From: Turicibacter bilis
Lineage (GTDB): Bacteria > Bacillota_I > Bacilli_A > MOL361 > Turicibacteraceae
Assembly (NCBI RefSeq): GCF_024499055.1
Contig: NZ_CP071249.1
Location: 1,341,001-1,405,000 of the forward strand
Direction: 5' to 3'
DNA: 64,000 nt
Shown here: in pieces, positions 1-9,656 of the stretch
Numbering within the stretch: the stretch's first letter is position 1
Layout of the letters: the number at the start of each line of letters is the position of its first letter
The notes under the pieces: model-generated
Told to the model about the DNA's origin: nothing
Seen by the model: only the letters and a program-made list of their open reading frames with translations
The model's database searches: none
Made by a program: the position numbers and the translations under genes

Positions 1-1246
1 TTACATGCCCCAACAATCCGCGTCGCTTTAATGCATCTTTAATAGCCTTTTCTCCTGCATAATATGCATAATCTTTATGACTCATATTTTTTGCTGTTGA
101 TGTATCAAGTGTTCTCCAATGATAAAGAACTTTAGGAATATGATAAATATTATTTGTTTTTTCTGTTATTCGTAAAAATAAATCATAATCTTGAGCACCT
201 TCATATCCTAAATTAAATCCTCCCACTTCCTTCACTAAACTTCTACGAATTACTGTGAAGTGACAAATATAATTCATTGATAATAATGTTTCTGGTGACC
301 AGTCAGGCTTAAAATGTGGATCAAACCTTATTCCATTTTCATCAATTTTATCTTCATCTGTATAGATTAAATCTAGTGCTTGATTTTCATTTAATTTTTT
401 AATTACTTCTTCTAAGGCAGTTGGAGCTAATTCATCATCATGATCTAATAAAGCAATATAATCTCCAGTGGCCATCTGTAAGGCATCATTAGAAGCTGCT
501 GAAATATGACCATTTACTTCTCGAGTATAATACTTGATTCGACTATCCTCTTGAGAATATTCTTCCAATACCTTTATAATATTTTTATTCGGTGAGCAGT
601 CATCAACAATACATAATTCCCAATTATTATATGTCTGATTAATTACAGAGTCTAAACATACACGTAGCCATTTTTCAGGAACATTGTAAACTGGTACTAA
701 AATAGAAATTTTAGGTTGATAACTATATTTAACTTTTGTGTGGTGAATGTATTGCTCTTGTTTTAAAAACATCTGATATTGTGCATTCAAATCAATTTTT
801 GTCTCTGAATAGCTTTTTGGTCCATGTAAAAACAGTCCAACTGTATGCTTAATAGCCGCTAAAACTCCATACTGACTTGAATAGGTTTTAAAGTGATAAA
901 GACTTTTTGAGTTAAAAATTGCGAAACGATTAAAAAGTTTAATCTTAGTTGATTTTTTCTTCTCATCATCTAGGAACTCTAATGTAATATTTGATACACT
1001 TTTAGCGAAGTTAGCTTCTAAACTAAATCCAATATCGTTTCTCTCGATATTAAAATGGTGAGCTACATCTGCACGTTTTATTTTTTGAATTTTATATTCA
1101 GTACAATACTTATTACTCACTTTAATTTCAACATCTGAAGCAGAAAATGCCCATCCAGTGATAACTGCTCTTTTTTGTTCTCTAAAATACTCTACATTAT
1201 CAATATGAAATTGAATGGGATAATGCCCACTATTAACTTTAAACAT
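1..1246 (-). CDS. Family 2 glycosyltransferase (surface polysaccharide), partial
   Basis: Translating the minus strand from the ATG at 1246 gives at least 415 residues with no stop before the left window edge, so the C-terminus is missing. Residues ~1-140 form a beta-rich N-terminal region. A GT-A glycosyltransferase domain follows, starting at ISILVPVYN, with VDDCSPN, the DHDDE metal/nucleotide-sugar loop, YTDEDKID and GYEGAQDYDLFLR. These are typical of rhamnosyl or other GT2 enzymes that act on the cytoplasmic face to extend lipid-linked cell-wall polysaccharide. It is the last visible gene of the Wzm-Wzt-methyltransferase operon, 17 nt downstream of the methyltransferase, with RBS AGGGAG. 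Donor sugar and linkage cannot be told from sequence. Confidence 0.88.
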   Translation of the reverse strand, partial: MFKVNSGHYPIQFHIDNVEYFREQKRAVITGWAFSASDVEIKVSNKYCTEYKIQKIKRADVAHHFNIERNDIGFSLEANFAKSVSNITLEFLDDEKKKSTKIKLFNRFAIFNSKSLYHFKTYSSQYGVLAAIKHTVGLFLHGPKSYSETKIDLNAQYQMFLKQEQYIHHTKVKYSYQPKISILVPVYNVPEKWLRVCLDSVINQTYNNWELCIVDDCSPNKNIIKVLEEYSQEDSRIKYYTREVNGHISAASNDALQMATGDYIALLDHDDELAPTALEEVIKKLNENQALDLIYTDEDKIDENGIRFDPHFKPDWSPETLLSMNYICHFTVIRRSLVKEVGGFNLGYEGAQDYDLFLRITEKTNNIYHIPKVLYHWRTLDTSTAKNMSHKDYAYYAGEKAIKDALKRRGLLGHV

Positions 1247-1263
1247 ATTTGCAACTCCCTTTT

Positions 1264-2520
1264 TTAAAAACCTTCTTCCAAAATCTCAATTTGAAATAAT
1301 ATTTGTTTTATTCCCTTTAAATCCGTATTTTCTATAATTAAATAAGGGTCATCATCTAAAAATCCAAATAAATTATGATATATGAACTTTGCATTAGATT
1401 TACAATCATTTACTCTAACTACATGCTCTTTTTCCTCAAATATCAGTTTAATTTCATTTAATAAAAAAACAATTTTAGATTCTGCAAAATCCACTCGCAA
1501 TCTTTCTATATTTGGTGTTTTCGTCAAATCAATTAATACTTTTCCATTCTCGTCTAAGTCAAAAACTATTATTTCGTCTTCACTAAACCCTCTCCCAGAA
1601 TCTAAGTAAAGTTTTCTAATTTTTTTAGTAACTGCTATTTCCTTTTGAGATATTTGTTCTTGTTGAATTCTAATTTTTTCAACATCTTTCTTAAGTAATA
1701 AGTCATTAAATAGTGAAATTATTCTATCAACTTTTCTTAATGTCTCATCAAATTTATTTTTATCACAATTAAAACAAGCTGTCATATCTTTATTGACCGA
1801 TTGGCATAAGTCTTGATTCGAAGAAATAAAAATAAATTTTCTATAATTTTCACTTGAAATATCATTCATATATATTTCATTATTATAAAAAGTATTAATT
1901 AAGTTTTCACAATCAGTATCAATTCCCTCTACTTGCCATAGATAATAATTTATTGTTTCCCATATCTCAAGTGATCCTTGTTCAAAAACAAAATAATTCT
2001 GGTTCAAACTTTCAATAAACTTTAGAGTAGTGTCTAGATGTGGTAATCCATTCTCAATATGTTCTAGCAACCATCTATGATCAATCTTATGAATTGATTT
2101 ATAATAGAAATTACCTCTTTTTTCTAAATTAGATGTAGCAACTGTATAAAAAGGTGCCCCAATAAATACACCATACTTACTAACTCTTACTAATTCGGAT
2201 ATAAATGCCTCTCTCTTATCTCTCGGGATGTGTTCATAAACATCCAGAGCTATTACCAAATCATAAGAATCATCATTAACATTAACTAAGTTCGTTGCAT
2301 CTCCTAAAATATAGCGAGGATCACTTAGTAAATAATCTGGAACCTCTATATCTAAGAATCTAACTTCTTCAATAGGGCAAAATTTTTCTAAATTACGATG
2401 CTCATTTGCTCCAATCTCTAAGATTGAAATCTTTTCAGCATCAAGTTTCTTTTTCATATTTTTAACTAGTATTTGTGCAGTTTTATAACGTTGATATTGA
2501 TCAAAATGTACATTATGCAT
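1264..2520 (-). CDS. SAM-dependent methyltransferase with C-terminal coiled coil, polysaccharide cluster
   Basis: This is a class I methyltransferase. Near the N-terminus it has LEIGANEHRNLEKF (motif I), an acidic strand end (FLDIEV) and DLVIALDVYEHIP, the motif seen in methyltransferase types 11 and 23. Residues ~265-305 are charged and probably coiled coil; the C-terminal ~100 residues look like an appended beta domain. Wzm/Wzt systems often carry methyltransferases that cap the O-chain and so mark it for Wzt. That role is inferred from position directly after wzt. I chose the second in-frame ATG (2520), which has GGGAG eight bases upstream; an upstream ATG at 2535 would overlap wzt by 13 nt. 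Confidence 0.75.
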   Translation of the reverse strand: MHNVHFDQYQRYKTAQILVKNMKKKLDAEKISILEIGANEHRNLEKFCPIEEVRFLDIEVPDYLLSDPRYILGDATNLVNVNDDSYDLVIALDVYEHIPRDKREAFISELVRVSKYGVFIGAPFYTVATSNLEKRGNFYYKSIHKIDHRWLLEHIENGLPHLDTTLKFIESLNQNYFVFEQGSLEIWETINYYLWQVEGIDTDCENLINTFYNNEIYMNDISSENYRKFIFISSNQDLCQSVNKDMTACFNCDKNKFDETLRKVDRIISLFNDLLLKKDVEKIRIQQEQISQKEIAVTKKIRKLYLDSGRGFSEDEIIVFDLDENGKVLIDLTKTPNIERLRVDFAESKIVFLLNEIKLIFEEKEHVVRVNDCKSNAKFIYHNLFGFLDDDPYLIIENTDLKGIKQILFQIEILEEGF

Positions 2521-2522
2521 TA

Positions 2523-3701
2523 TTATATCTCCCATTCATGTTCTATATAAAACTTACCTTCAGAAATATAGTCATTTCCAACCATAAAGCTTTTTGATTC
2601 ACCCTTATAATCTATACAAACCAGTCCTTTTTGACTAAATATTCCAACATCTATTTGATAAATTCCATTTAATAAAGGTAATTTTTTTATAATATACTGA
2701 ACTTTATGAGTTCCTAATGTATTTGGAATTTCTACGCCATCTAAAAACGTATTAGGTCCAAAGATATATTCTCTATCTGGTGTATAAAAAGCAACACCAA
2801 TTAAAAAGTTGCTAATCTCATCAACATAAATATCATATTCTATTTCGACTCTTAACTCTTCAAATGATTTGATCTTCTCTTTATTTAAATTGATACTCTT
2901 TATTCTACCTAAAATATCTACTGGTTGATTTTGTGGCACTTGCTCTTCGATTTGCTCTTCGATTTGCTCTCCATATATTAAATAATTTTCATACAAATCA
3001 CAAATATCATTAACTGGACCAGCAGCTTTTAAGTTTCCTTTCTCAATCCACACTGCTCTATCACAGAATCGACGAATTTGTTCAATTCCATGCGATACAA
3101 ACAGTACAGTCGTTCCCTGAGATTTAATTTGTTCCATTTTTTCAATACATTTAATTTGAAATTTTGAATCTCCAACACTCAATGCCTCATCTACTATTAG
3201 AATCTCAGGTTCTACACTAATAGCAACTGAGAAAGCTAAACGTGCAAACATCCCACTTGAATAAGTTTTAACTGGTTGATGAATAAATTCACCAATATCA
3301 GCAAAGTCAATAATCCCATTAACTTTTTGATCAATTTCCTCTCGTGTATATCCCATCATAGAACCATTTAAGTAGATATTTTCTAATCCAGTATACTCTG
3401 GATTAAATCCTGCACCCAACTCTAATAGAGCTGATACTTTCCCATCTACAACTACTTTTCCATTAGATGGGGTTAAAACACCTGTTATAATTTTTAACAA
3501 GGTTGATTTCCCTGACCCATTTGTTCCTAATAATCCCACACTCTCCCCCTGCTTAATTTCTAAATTTATATCTTTAAGTGCATAATGAGCGTGTGAATAT
3601 TTCTTTTTAAACGGATGTAGTGCTTCCTTTAACCTATCTGTATTTGAAGCATACATTTTATAAACCTTATCCATATGTTCAATTTTAATTATACTATCCA
3701 T
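2523..3701 (-). CDS. wzt: Polysaccharide ABC exporter ATPase with C-terminal substrate-binding domain
   Basis: ATPase subunit of an ABC-2 type polysaccharide/teichoic-acid exporter (Wzt/TagH/RfbB family). Residues 1-235 form the nucleotide-binding domain, with Walker A GTNGSGKST, signature YSSGMFARL and Walker B EILIVDEAL. Residues ~255-392 match a Wzt C-terminal carbohydrate-binding domain, which in this family recognises modified chain ends. The linker contains a 12-bp tandem duplication (2940-2975) that gives EQIEEQIEEQ. It lies 15 nt downstream of the permease gene and is surely co-transcribed with it. The 392-residue length suits the long Wzt form rather than the short ATP-binding-only subunit. 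Confidence 0.9.
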   Translation of the reverse strand: MDSIIKIEHMDKVYKMYASNTDRLKEALHPFKKKYSHAHYALKDINLEIKQGESVGLLGTNGSGKSTLLKIITGVLTPSNGKVVVDGKVSALLELGAGFNPEYTGLENIYLNGSMMGYTREEIDQKVNGIIDFADIGEFIHQPVKTYSSGMFARLAFSVAISVEPEILIVDEALSVGDSKFQIKCIEKMEQIKSQGTTVLFVSHGIEQIRRFCDRAVWIEKGNLKAAGPVNDICDLYENYLIYGEQIEEQIEEQVPQNQPVDILGRIKSINLNKEKIKSFEELRVEIEYDIYVDEISNFLIGVAFYTPDREYIFGPNTFLDGVEIPNTLGTHKVQYIIKKLPLLNGIYQIDVGIFSQKGLVCIDYKGESKSFMVGNDYISEGKFYIEHEWEI

Positions 3702-3716
3702 AAATATTCACCTCTT

Positions 3717-4484
3717 TTATAAAACATCTGAAAAATGCGGTTTAAGTTTTGTGTATACTTTTTTACTAACTAACATAGAAACTAAACAAATTCCCCAAAA
3801 GTATAGCGTATTAACCGGGTGTTCAAAAAACCATACTTTATTAATAAAAGTATCTCTAAACCCTTCAACAATATAGTATAGAGGATTTAACTTTAATAAC
3901 CATCTGTATTGTTCGCTAACCATAGTATAATTCCACATGATTGGCGTTAACCAGTTTAATAACTGTAGAGAGATTATAACGATTTGACTTAAGTCTTTGA
4001 AAAAAACAACCACTGCACTTGTTAAATAAGAAATTGAAAGTACTACAGCAAAATTACACAGTATAAAATATGGGATTTGAAGATAATATATATCAGGTTT
4101 ATATCCATTCAATACGTATATTATAATCATCAATAATATAAAGAAAAAATGAACAAATGATGACGAAGTAATCTTCACAATCGGTAAAATATCAATATTG
4201 AAAACAACCTTCTTTACAAGAAAACTGTATTCTGCAAAACAATTTGTTACACTTGTTAATGCATCCGAATAAAAGAACCATGGTGTCATTCCGGCTATTA
4301 ACCACAAAACAAAAGGATATCCATTAACCGGTCCAGATTGAAAACCTACTTGAAATACAAACCAAAAAATTAATATTTGAACAATTGGATTAAAAAAAGC
4401 CCAAAATACGCCAAAGTACGATCCAGCATATTTTACTTTAAAGTCATTCTTTGACAAATTAACAACTAATCGCAAATCTTTCAT
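3717..4484 (-). CDS. wzm: Polysaccharide ABC exporter permease
   Basis: ABC-2 type membrane permease of 255 residues, the usual Wzm/TagG/RfbA length, with about six hydrophobic segments and the family motif VKYAGSYFGVFWAFFNPIVQ near the N-terminus. With the adjacent Wzt ATPase it would flip undecaprenyl-linked polysaccharide or teichoic acid across the membrane. It is the first gene of the operon; the promoter should lie in 4485-4600, where AT-rich sequence is present but no clear -35/-10 pair stands out. wzm versus tagG cannot be settled without the neighbouring biosynthetic genes outside the window. Confidence 0.9.
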   Translation of the reverse strand: MKDLRLVVNLSKNDFKVKYAGSYFGVFWAFFNPIVQILIFWFVFQVGFQSGPVNGYPFVLWLIAGMTPWFFYSDALTSVTNCFAEYSFLVKKVVFNIDILPIVKITSSSFVHFFFILLMIIIYVLNGYKPDIYYLQIPYFILCNFAVVLSISYLTSAVVVFFKDLSQIVIISLQLLNWLTPIMWNYTMVSEQYRWLLKLNPLYYIVEGFRDTFINKVWFFEHPVNTLYFWGICLVSMLVSKKVYTKLKPHFSDVL

Positions 4485-4764
4485 GTTTGTACCTACCTAT
4501 AACTTAAAATTATTGTATTAATATCTCATATTTTAACATTATACCATAAAGTTAACTCTTCGAGCTAGTCATAGTTGAATTTGTAGTTTAGACACAAGAG
4601 AAGCTTTAAAAGTCTCCTCTTCTTAATTACTTCATGTTACTATTCTTAGCTATTATATACACCTCATATACCTATAATCTACCTGAATTATCGACGATAG
4701 TTAAAAAAAGCTGTGGATAGTTCTAATTTGATGTGCACCCTAAAAGTTAAACTTTAATTATCTT
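4485..4764. other. Intergenic stretch upstream of wzm, no gene seen
   Basis: AT-rich DNA with stops in all frames. It should contain the promoter of the wzm operon on the minus strand. The right end is disrupted DNA leading into the ISL3 relic, where the 5' part of that old element has been lost. Confidence 0.5.
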
Positions 4765-5497
4765 CTGGAAAACCTTTGTTTTGATGAGTCCAAGTCTGTG
4801 AAATCAGCCGAAGGACACATATCCTTTATCTTTTGCGATGCTGATAAAAAACAAATTATCGATATCATTGAAAATCGCCGATTAAGTTCACTTCAAGTCT
4901 ATTTCAAACAATATACCAAAGAAGCATGTACTCGTATGAAACACATTGTCATTAATATGTACGCCCCTTATATAAGTTTGATTAAGGAGCTTTTTCCTAA
5001 TGCCAAAATCGTTCTTGATAACTTTCATCTCGTTCAACACATCTCACGTGCCCTAAATAAAACACAAATTTGTTTAATGAAGAAGTTCAAAAAACTCGGT
5101 CGTAAATTCAAACGCTATTGTCGCTTATTCTTAAAATCTCATACCTTACTTAACACGACAACTTATCGGTCAGTTTACTGTTTTAAACAACCGATTCGTG
5201 AAATTGATATTTTGAATTTTCTACTTGGTTATCTCCTGAATTAAGGGAAACTTACGATTTTTATCCAGGCTTACTTTTCGTTCTTAAAAACAAAAACTTA
5301 GAACGATTGAAACACTTACTTGAAACAGAACATCCTCTTATTTCTCCTGAGCTTCAAACAGCTTTTCAAACCTTTAAAACATATCACCCTTATATTACAA
5401 ATACACTCATAATTCCTTACACTAATGGTCCTATTAAAGGAATCAATAATAAAATCAAAGTTATTAAACGCATTGCCTTTGGATACCGTAGTTTCTA
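4765..5497 (+). pseudogene. Decayed ISL3-family transposase, split by a younger ISL3 element
   Basis: The translation matches the intact ISL3 transposase next door, from its catalytic-domain segment (DESKSVKSAEG against DEFKSVKSAEG) to its C-terminal GYRSF. The N-terminal zinc-ribbon and HTH half is missing. The reading frame breaks near 5244 and resumes at about 5270. The copy stops at 5497 because a second ISL3 element has inserted there; a few bases of the old copy continue at 6994. No function is expected. Confidence 0.88.
5490..5497 (+). repeat. Target-site duplication, left copy (AGTTTCTA)
   Basis: The 8 bp immediately left of the inner ISL3 element are repeated exactly at 6994-7001 on its right. 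ISL3-family elements typically generate 8-bp duplications, so this marks the insertion point. Confidence 0.9.
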
Positions 5498-6993
5498 GGT
5501 TCTATAATATTTGGTGTGGGTGATTCCCACACTTCTTTTATTTGGAATAAAAAATAAGTATAAAAAAAGAGACATCACGTCCCAAATTCTATACCATGTA
5601 ATTGACCAAAAAAAACACGAAAGGATTGGGTTTATGTCTCACAATAATTGTATCTTAACTTTACTCGATTTAAAAGATAAAAATATTACTTTTTCAGAAA
5701 ATTGGATGAAAGATGTTCAGATTAACGGGATCCGCTCTAAGGTGATTTCTGGTATCCTCTCTTTTCAACCGACCCATTGTTACAACTGTGGTCATCTCTT
5801 TGACTCACAAATCATTAAACACGGCTTCAAAACCTCTCGTATTAAGATGATGAAACTCTCTGGCTTTGATACCTATCTCGATTTAAAAAAGCAACGCTAT
5901 AAATGCCGTCATTGTGATCGTACCTTTACGCTTAAAACCTCTCTTGTGGAATCTAATTGTTACCTTTCTAATCCCCTTAAACAAGCTATTTTCCTAGAGG
6001 CTAGCCATAAAAAATCCGAGTCAGATATTGCCCGTGAACTCAACGTATCCCATTCAACGGTCAATCGGATCATTCATACATCGTACGAGGAACAACCCCT
6101 TCATTTTAACTCTCTTCCAAAGGTGCTTTGTTTTGATGAGTTTAAGTCGGTCAAATCAGCGGAAGGGGCTATGTCATTCATTTTTTGTGATGCTTCTAAT
6201 GGGAAGTTAATTGATATCGTTGAAGACCGTCGTCTAAGCACTTTAAAACCTTATTTCATGCGATTTTCTAAGGAGGCCCGTGAAGGTGTAACTCACGTTG
6301 TTATTGATATGTATGCTCCGTATATGACACTCATTAAAGAGGTGTTTCCCAACGCTAAAATTGTTTTAGATAAGTTCCACGTCGTTCAACTTTTATCTCG
6401 TGCCCTCAATAAAACTCGTATTCGTTTCATGAACCAAAACAAAGAATTCTACAATAAATTCAAACATTATTGGCGCCTTTTATTAAAAGCCCAAGAGGAT
6501 ATCCATTCTACCCACTACTTCTATTCTAACTGTTTCAAAAAGCAGATTTCTCAACAAGAAATCATCGACTTTTTACTCGCTTTAGATCCGGAATTAAAAG
6601 CCACTTATGACTTCTATCAAACCATCAAACAGGCCATCAAACTTCGCAACTTTGATGCTTTTCATCATGCCATTCAAAACCCCTCTGACTTACTTTCACC
6701 TGAAATGAAAACAGCTTTAAAAACATTAACTAACTACCAAGATTATATCAAAAATACGATTGAAACATCTTATACCAATGGAGTGCTTGAAGGGATTAAT
6801 AACAAGATTAAAGTGATTAAACGCATGGCCTTTGGATACCGTAGTTTCTATCATTTCAAAGCTAGAATTTTGATTATCCATAAGTACACCTTTGAACAAA
6901 AAAATAAAAGGAATCAAACTGCTCAATGAGCAGCTTAATCCCTCACGATTACAGGTATAAAATTTCTTCACCCACACCAGTTGACAAAGAACC
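5498..6993 (+). mobile_element. Complete ISL3-family insertion sequence (1496 bp)
   Basis: Bounded by imperfect ~26-bp inverted repeats, 5498-5523 and 6968-6993, both starting GGTTCT and both ending GGTGTGGGTGA when read inwards. It carries one transposase gene (5634-6929) and is flanked by the 8-bp duplication AGTTTCTA. It lies within the C-terminal codons of an older, related transposase copy, so the insertion is nested. All parts look intact and the element may be active. Confidence 0.92.
5634..6929 (+). CDS. ISL3-family transposase
   Basis: 431-residue DDE transposase that moves the surrounding element. The N-terminal zinc ribbon uses CYNCGH and CRHCDR. An HTH follows (SESDIARELNVSHSTVNRII), then the DDE catalytic core with CFDEFKSVKSAEG and VVIDMYAPY and a C-terminal VLEGINNKIKVIKRMAFGYRSF. 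I start at the ATG at 5634, which gives the usual family length of about 430. The reading frame stays open back to 5511, inside the left inverted repeat, but that extension has no RBS and resembles no transposase N-terminus. Confidence 0.93.
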   Translation: MSHNNCILTLLDLKDKNITFSENWMKDVQINGIRSKVISGILSFQPTHCYNCGHLFDSQIIKHGFKTSRIKMMKLSGFDTYLDLKKQRYKCRHCDRTFTLKTSLVESNCYLSNPLKQAIFLEASHKKSESDIARELNVSHSTVNRIIHTSYEEQPLHFNSLPKVLCFDEFKSVKSAEGAMSFIFCDASNGKLIDIVEDRRLSTLKPYFMRFSKEAREGVTHVVIDMYAPYMTLIKEVFPNAKIVLDKFHVVQLLSRALNKTRIRFMNQNKEFYNKFKHYWRLLLKAQEDIHSTHYFYSNCFKKQISQQEIIDFLLALDPELKATYDFYQTIKQAIKLRNFDAFHHAIQNPSDLLSPEMKTALKTLTNYQDYIKNTIETSYTNGVLEGINNKIKVIKRMAFGYRSFYHFKARILIIHKYTFEQKNKRNQTAQ

Positions 6994-7001
6994 AGTTTCT
7001 A
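6994..7001 (+). repeat. Target-site duplication, right copy (AGTTTCTA)
   Basis: Matches 5490-5497 exactly. The bases that follow continue the older ISL3 copy for only a few codons before joining a hairpin-repeat module. Confidence 0.9.
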
Positions 7002-7010
7002 TCACTTGAA

Positions 7011-7047
7011 TCACCTGCCATGCGCAGCATGTCTCCTCCACTGGTAG
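7011..7047 (+). repeat. Single hairpin-repeat module (relic)
   Basis: Carries the layout of the modules at 46.2, 48.4 and 52.4 kb: TCACCTGCCA, inner hairpin ATGC-GCA-GCAT, unpaired TCTCCTCC, closing TGGTAG. It is a lone module without the flanking fixed ends and is fused to the broken end of the ISL3 relic. Confidence 0.75.
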
Positions 7048-7085
7048 AAATGAAATCTCGTATTCACATGATTCAAAACCAAAAG

Positions 7086-7124
7086 TAAAAATCCTAGTAG
7101 CTATGCTACTAGGATTTTACTTCA
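7086..7124. terminator. Intrinsic terminator hairpin
   Basis: AAAATCCTAGTAG-CTATG-CTACTAGGATTTT is a near-perfect stem with A and T tracts on either side, so it could act in both directions. It would separate the IS region from the genes on its right. Confidence 0.75.
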
Positions 7125-7214
7125 ATTATTCATTGTAAACAGGTCACAATTTAATCAGTAACACTATTTTACAATAAATCGATCTCCTTGCTAAAAATTT
7201 GGTGTGATAACTTC

Positions 7215-7509
7215 ATTTTATAACAAAGATTCTATTTAGGGCTGCCAGTACATCAATTCTACAACGCATATCTGTACGGCCACAAACAATAAAATATTTC
7301 GAATATTTGGAAAATCAATGAGCATACTTAGACATCTCCGCTAAAATGACATACAAGCTATATTTATCAAAACCTTTATAAAAAGTAGCTTTCGCTCCAT
7401 TCATTTTGAAGTGCCACGAAGAAATAGAGGAATTCATTTCATGATGAGTGGCTTCAAATTGCATAGACTTCGACAGCTGAAGCGGAACAGCCATCAAATT
7501 TCCTTTCAT
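7215..7509 (-). pseudogene. IS66-type tnpA/tnpB remnant
   Basis: A 64-codon reading frame (7315-7509) resembles the C-terminal end of a Firmicute IS66 TnpA (hydrophobic FYKGFDKYSLYVILAEMSKY). In another frame immediately downstream (about 7215-7314) the minus strand reads VCGRTDMRCRIDVLAAL, which matches the start of IS66 TnpB (CGxTDLRxxIDGLAALV). Both pieces are truncated and out of frame, so this is decayed IS66 DNA and not a gene. The assignment rests on recognised motifs only. Confidence 0.55.
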
Positions 7510-7516
7510 AAAAAAT

Positions 7517-7565
7517 CGACCTCCTTAGTTTTGATAGCTACAGTATAGCTCAAAATTGGAGGTCG
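7517..7565. repeat. Long imperfect inverted repeat
   Basis: CGACCTCCTTAGTTTTGA...TAGCTA pairs with TATAGCTCAAAATTGGAGGTCG around a three-base centre, giving a roughly 22-bp imperfect palindrome. It lies just upstream of the IS66 tnpA remnant. It may be an element end or a structured leader; its origin is unclear. Confidence 0.6.
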
Positions 7566-7740
7566 AAATAGACATGTTTATAGTAGAAGTTTTATTTTTT
7601 AAATTGTCTTCCGTAAAGGGATCATATCACTTTAGATTACAGTATTTCTCTACAAGTTCTATAGTACTAAAAAACCAATAAAATTATCATAATCAGATTT
7701 TTAGCAATTAAACCCTTTTGATTTCTATAACTAATAAATA

Positions 7741-9656
7741 TCAATTATTAATTATAATAGTTTGTGCTAACTCATTCTTTGTTCCATTTGCTCCAATAGC
7801 TACAACTTTCAATTCATGATTTCCATTGGTAAACTTGGTTGTATCCAAAGTATATTGATAAGCAGCATCTGTAGCATTATATTTTGGATACGCATTTTGA
7901 ACATCTGATCGTGTATATCTGGTAGCATTTCCTTGCTTCATTCCATCAACATATACTTCAATTCGTTCAATCGCTCCTCCATATAAGTACCATCCATTCA
8001 CTGTTGTTGTTCCTCTTACAGTACCATTCACTACTGGATTATCAATCACTCCTAAATATGGCAAATTATCAACAACAATGTTACGTTTTAATTCATTTGT
8101 TGTTCCATTCGCTCCAACCGCTACGATTTTCAACTCATGGTTTCCATTTGTAAACTTTGATGTATCTAGCTCGTATTGGTATGCCGCTTGGTTGGCATTA
8201 TATTGTGGATATGCATTTTGAACATCTGGTCGTGTATATCTGGTAGCATTTCCTTGCTTCACTCCATCAACGTACACTTCAATTCGTTCAATCGCTCCTC
8301 CATATAAGTACCATCCATTCACTGTTGTTGTTCCTCTTACAGTACCATTCACTACTGGATTATCAATCACTCCTAAATATGGAAAATTATCAACAACAAT
8401 ATTACGTTTTAATTCATTTGTTGTTCCATTCGCTCCAACCGCTACGATTTTCAACTCATGGTTTCCATTTGTAAACTTTGATGTATCTAGCTCGTATTGG
8501 TATGCCGCTTGGTTGGCATTATATTGTGGATATGCATTTTGAACATCTGGTCGTGTATATCTGGTAGCATTTCCTTGCTTCACTCCATCAACGTACACTT
8601 CAATTCGTTCAATCGCTCCTCCATATAAGTACCATCCATTCACTGTTGTTGTTCCTCTTACAGTACCATTCACTACTGGATTATCAATCACTCCTAAATA
8701 TGGAAAATTATCAACAACAATATTACGTTTTAATTCATTTGTTGTTCCATTCGCTCCAACCGCTACGATTTTCAACTCATGGTTTCCATTTGTAAACTTT
8801 GATGTATCTAGCTCGTATTGGTATGCCGCTTGGTTGGCATTATATTGTGGATATGCATTTTGAACATCTGATCGTGTATATCTGGTAGCATTTCCTTGCT
8901 TCATTCCATCAACATATACTTCAATTCGTTCAATCGCTCCTCCATATAAGTACCATCCATTCACTGTTGTTGTTCCTCTTACAGTACCGTTCACTACTGG
9001 ATTATCAATCACTCCTAAATATGGCAAATTATCAACAACAATGTTACGTTTTAATTCATTTGTTGTTCCATCCGCTCCAACCGCTACGATTTTCAACTCA
9101 TGGTTTCCATTTGTAAACTTTGATGTATCTAGCTCGTATTGGTATGCCGCTTGGTTGGTATTATATTGTGGATATGCATTTTGAACATCTGGTCGTGTAT
9201 ATCTGGTAGCATTTCCTTGCTTCACTCCATCAACGTACACTTCAATTCGTTCAATCGCTCCTCCATATAAGTACCATCCATTCACTGTTGTTATTCCCCT
9301 TACGGTACAATCAACTCCTGGATTATCAATCACTCCGATATAATATAAATTCTTAATCGTAATCTGTTGTTTTATCTCATTTGTTGTTCCATCCATTCCC
9401 ACAGCTACAATTTTCAACTCATGTTTTCCATTTATAAATTTAGTTGTATCCATTGAATATTGATACGCTGCTTGATTGGCATTATATTGTGGATATGTAT
9501 TTTGAACATCTGATCGTGTATATCTGGTAGCATTTCCTTGCTTCACTCCATCAACGTATACTTCAATTCGTTCAATCGCTCCTCCATATAAATACCAACC
9601 ACTAATCATTATTGTCTCTTTCACATTCGAATCTTCAGTTGGAGTATCCAAGTGTC
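7741..9656 (-). repeat. Six tandem 321-bp coding repeats
   Basis: Unit boundaries fall at 9656, 9335, 9014, 8693, 8372 and 8051, exactly 321 bp apart; the last unit runs to the stop. The four inner units are nearly identical at DNA level, while the first and last units diverge, as expected for repeat expansion and homogenisation by recombination in the middle of an array. Confidence 0.95.

Noticed and set aside
4485-7565. Genomic island or prophage
   Set aside because: Only insertion-sequence debris is present; no integrase, phage structural gene or tRNA attachment site was found.
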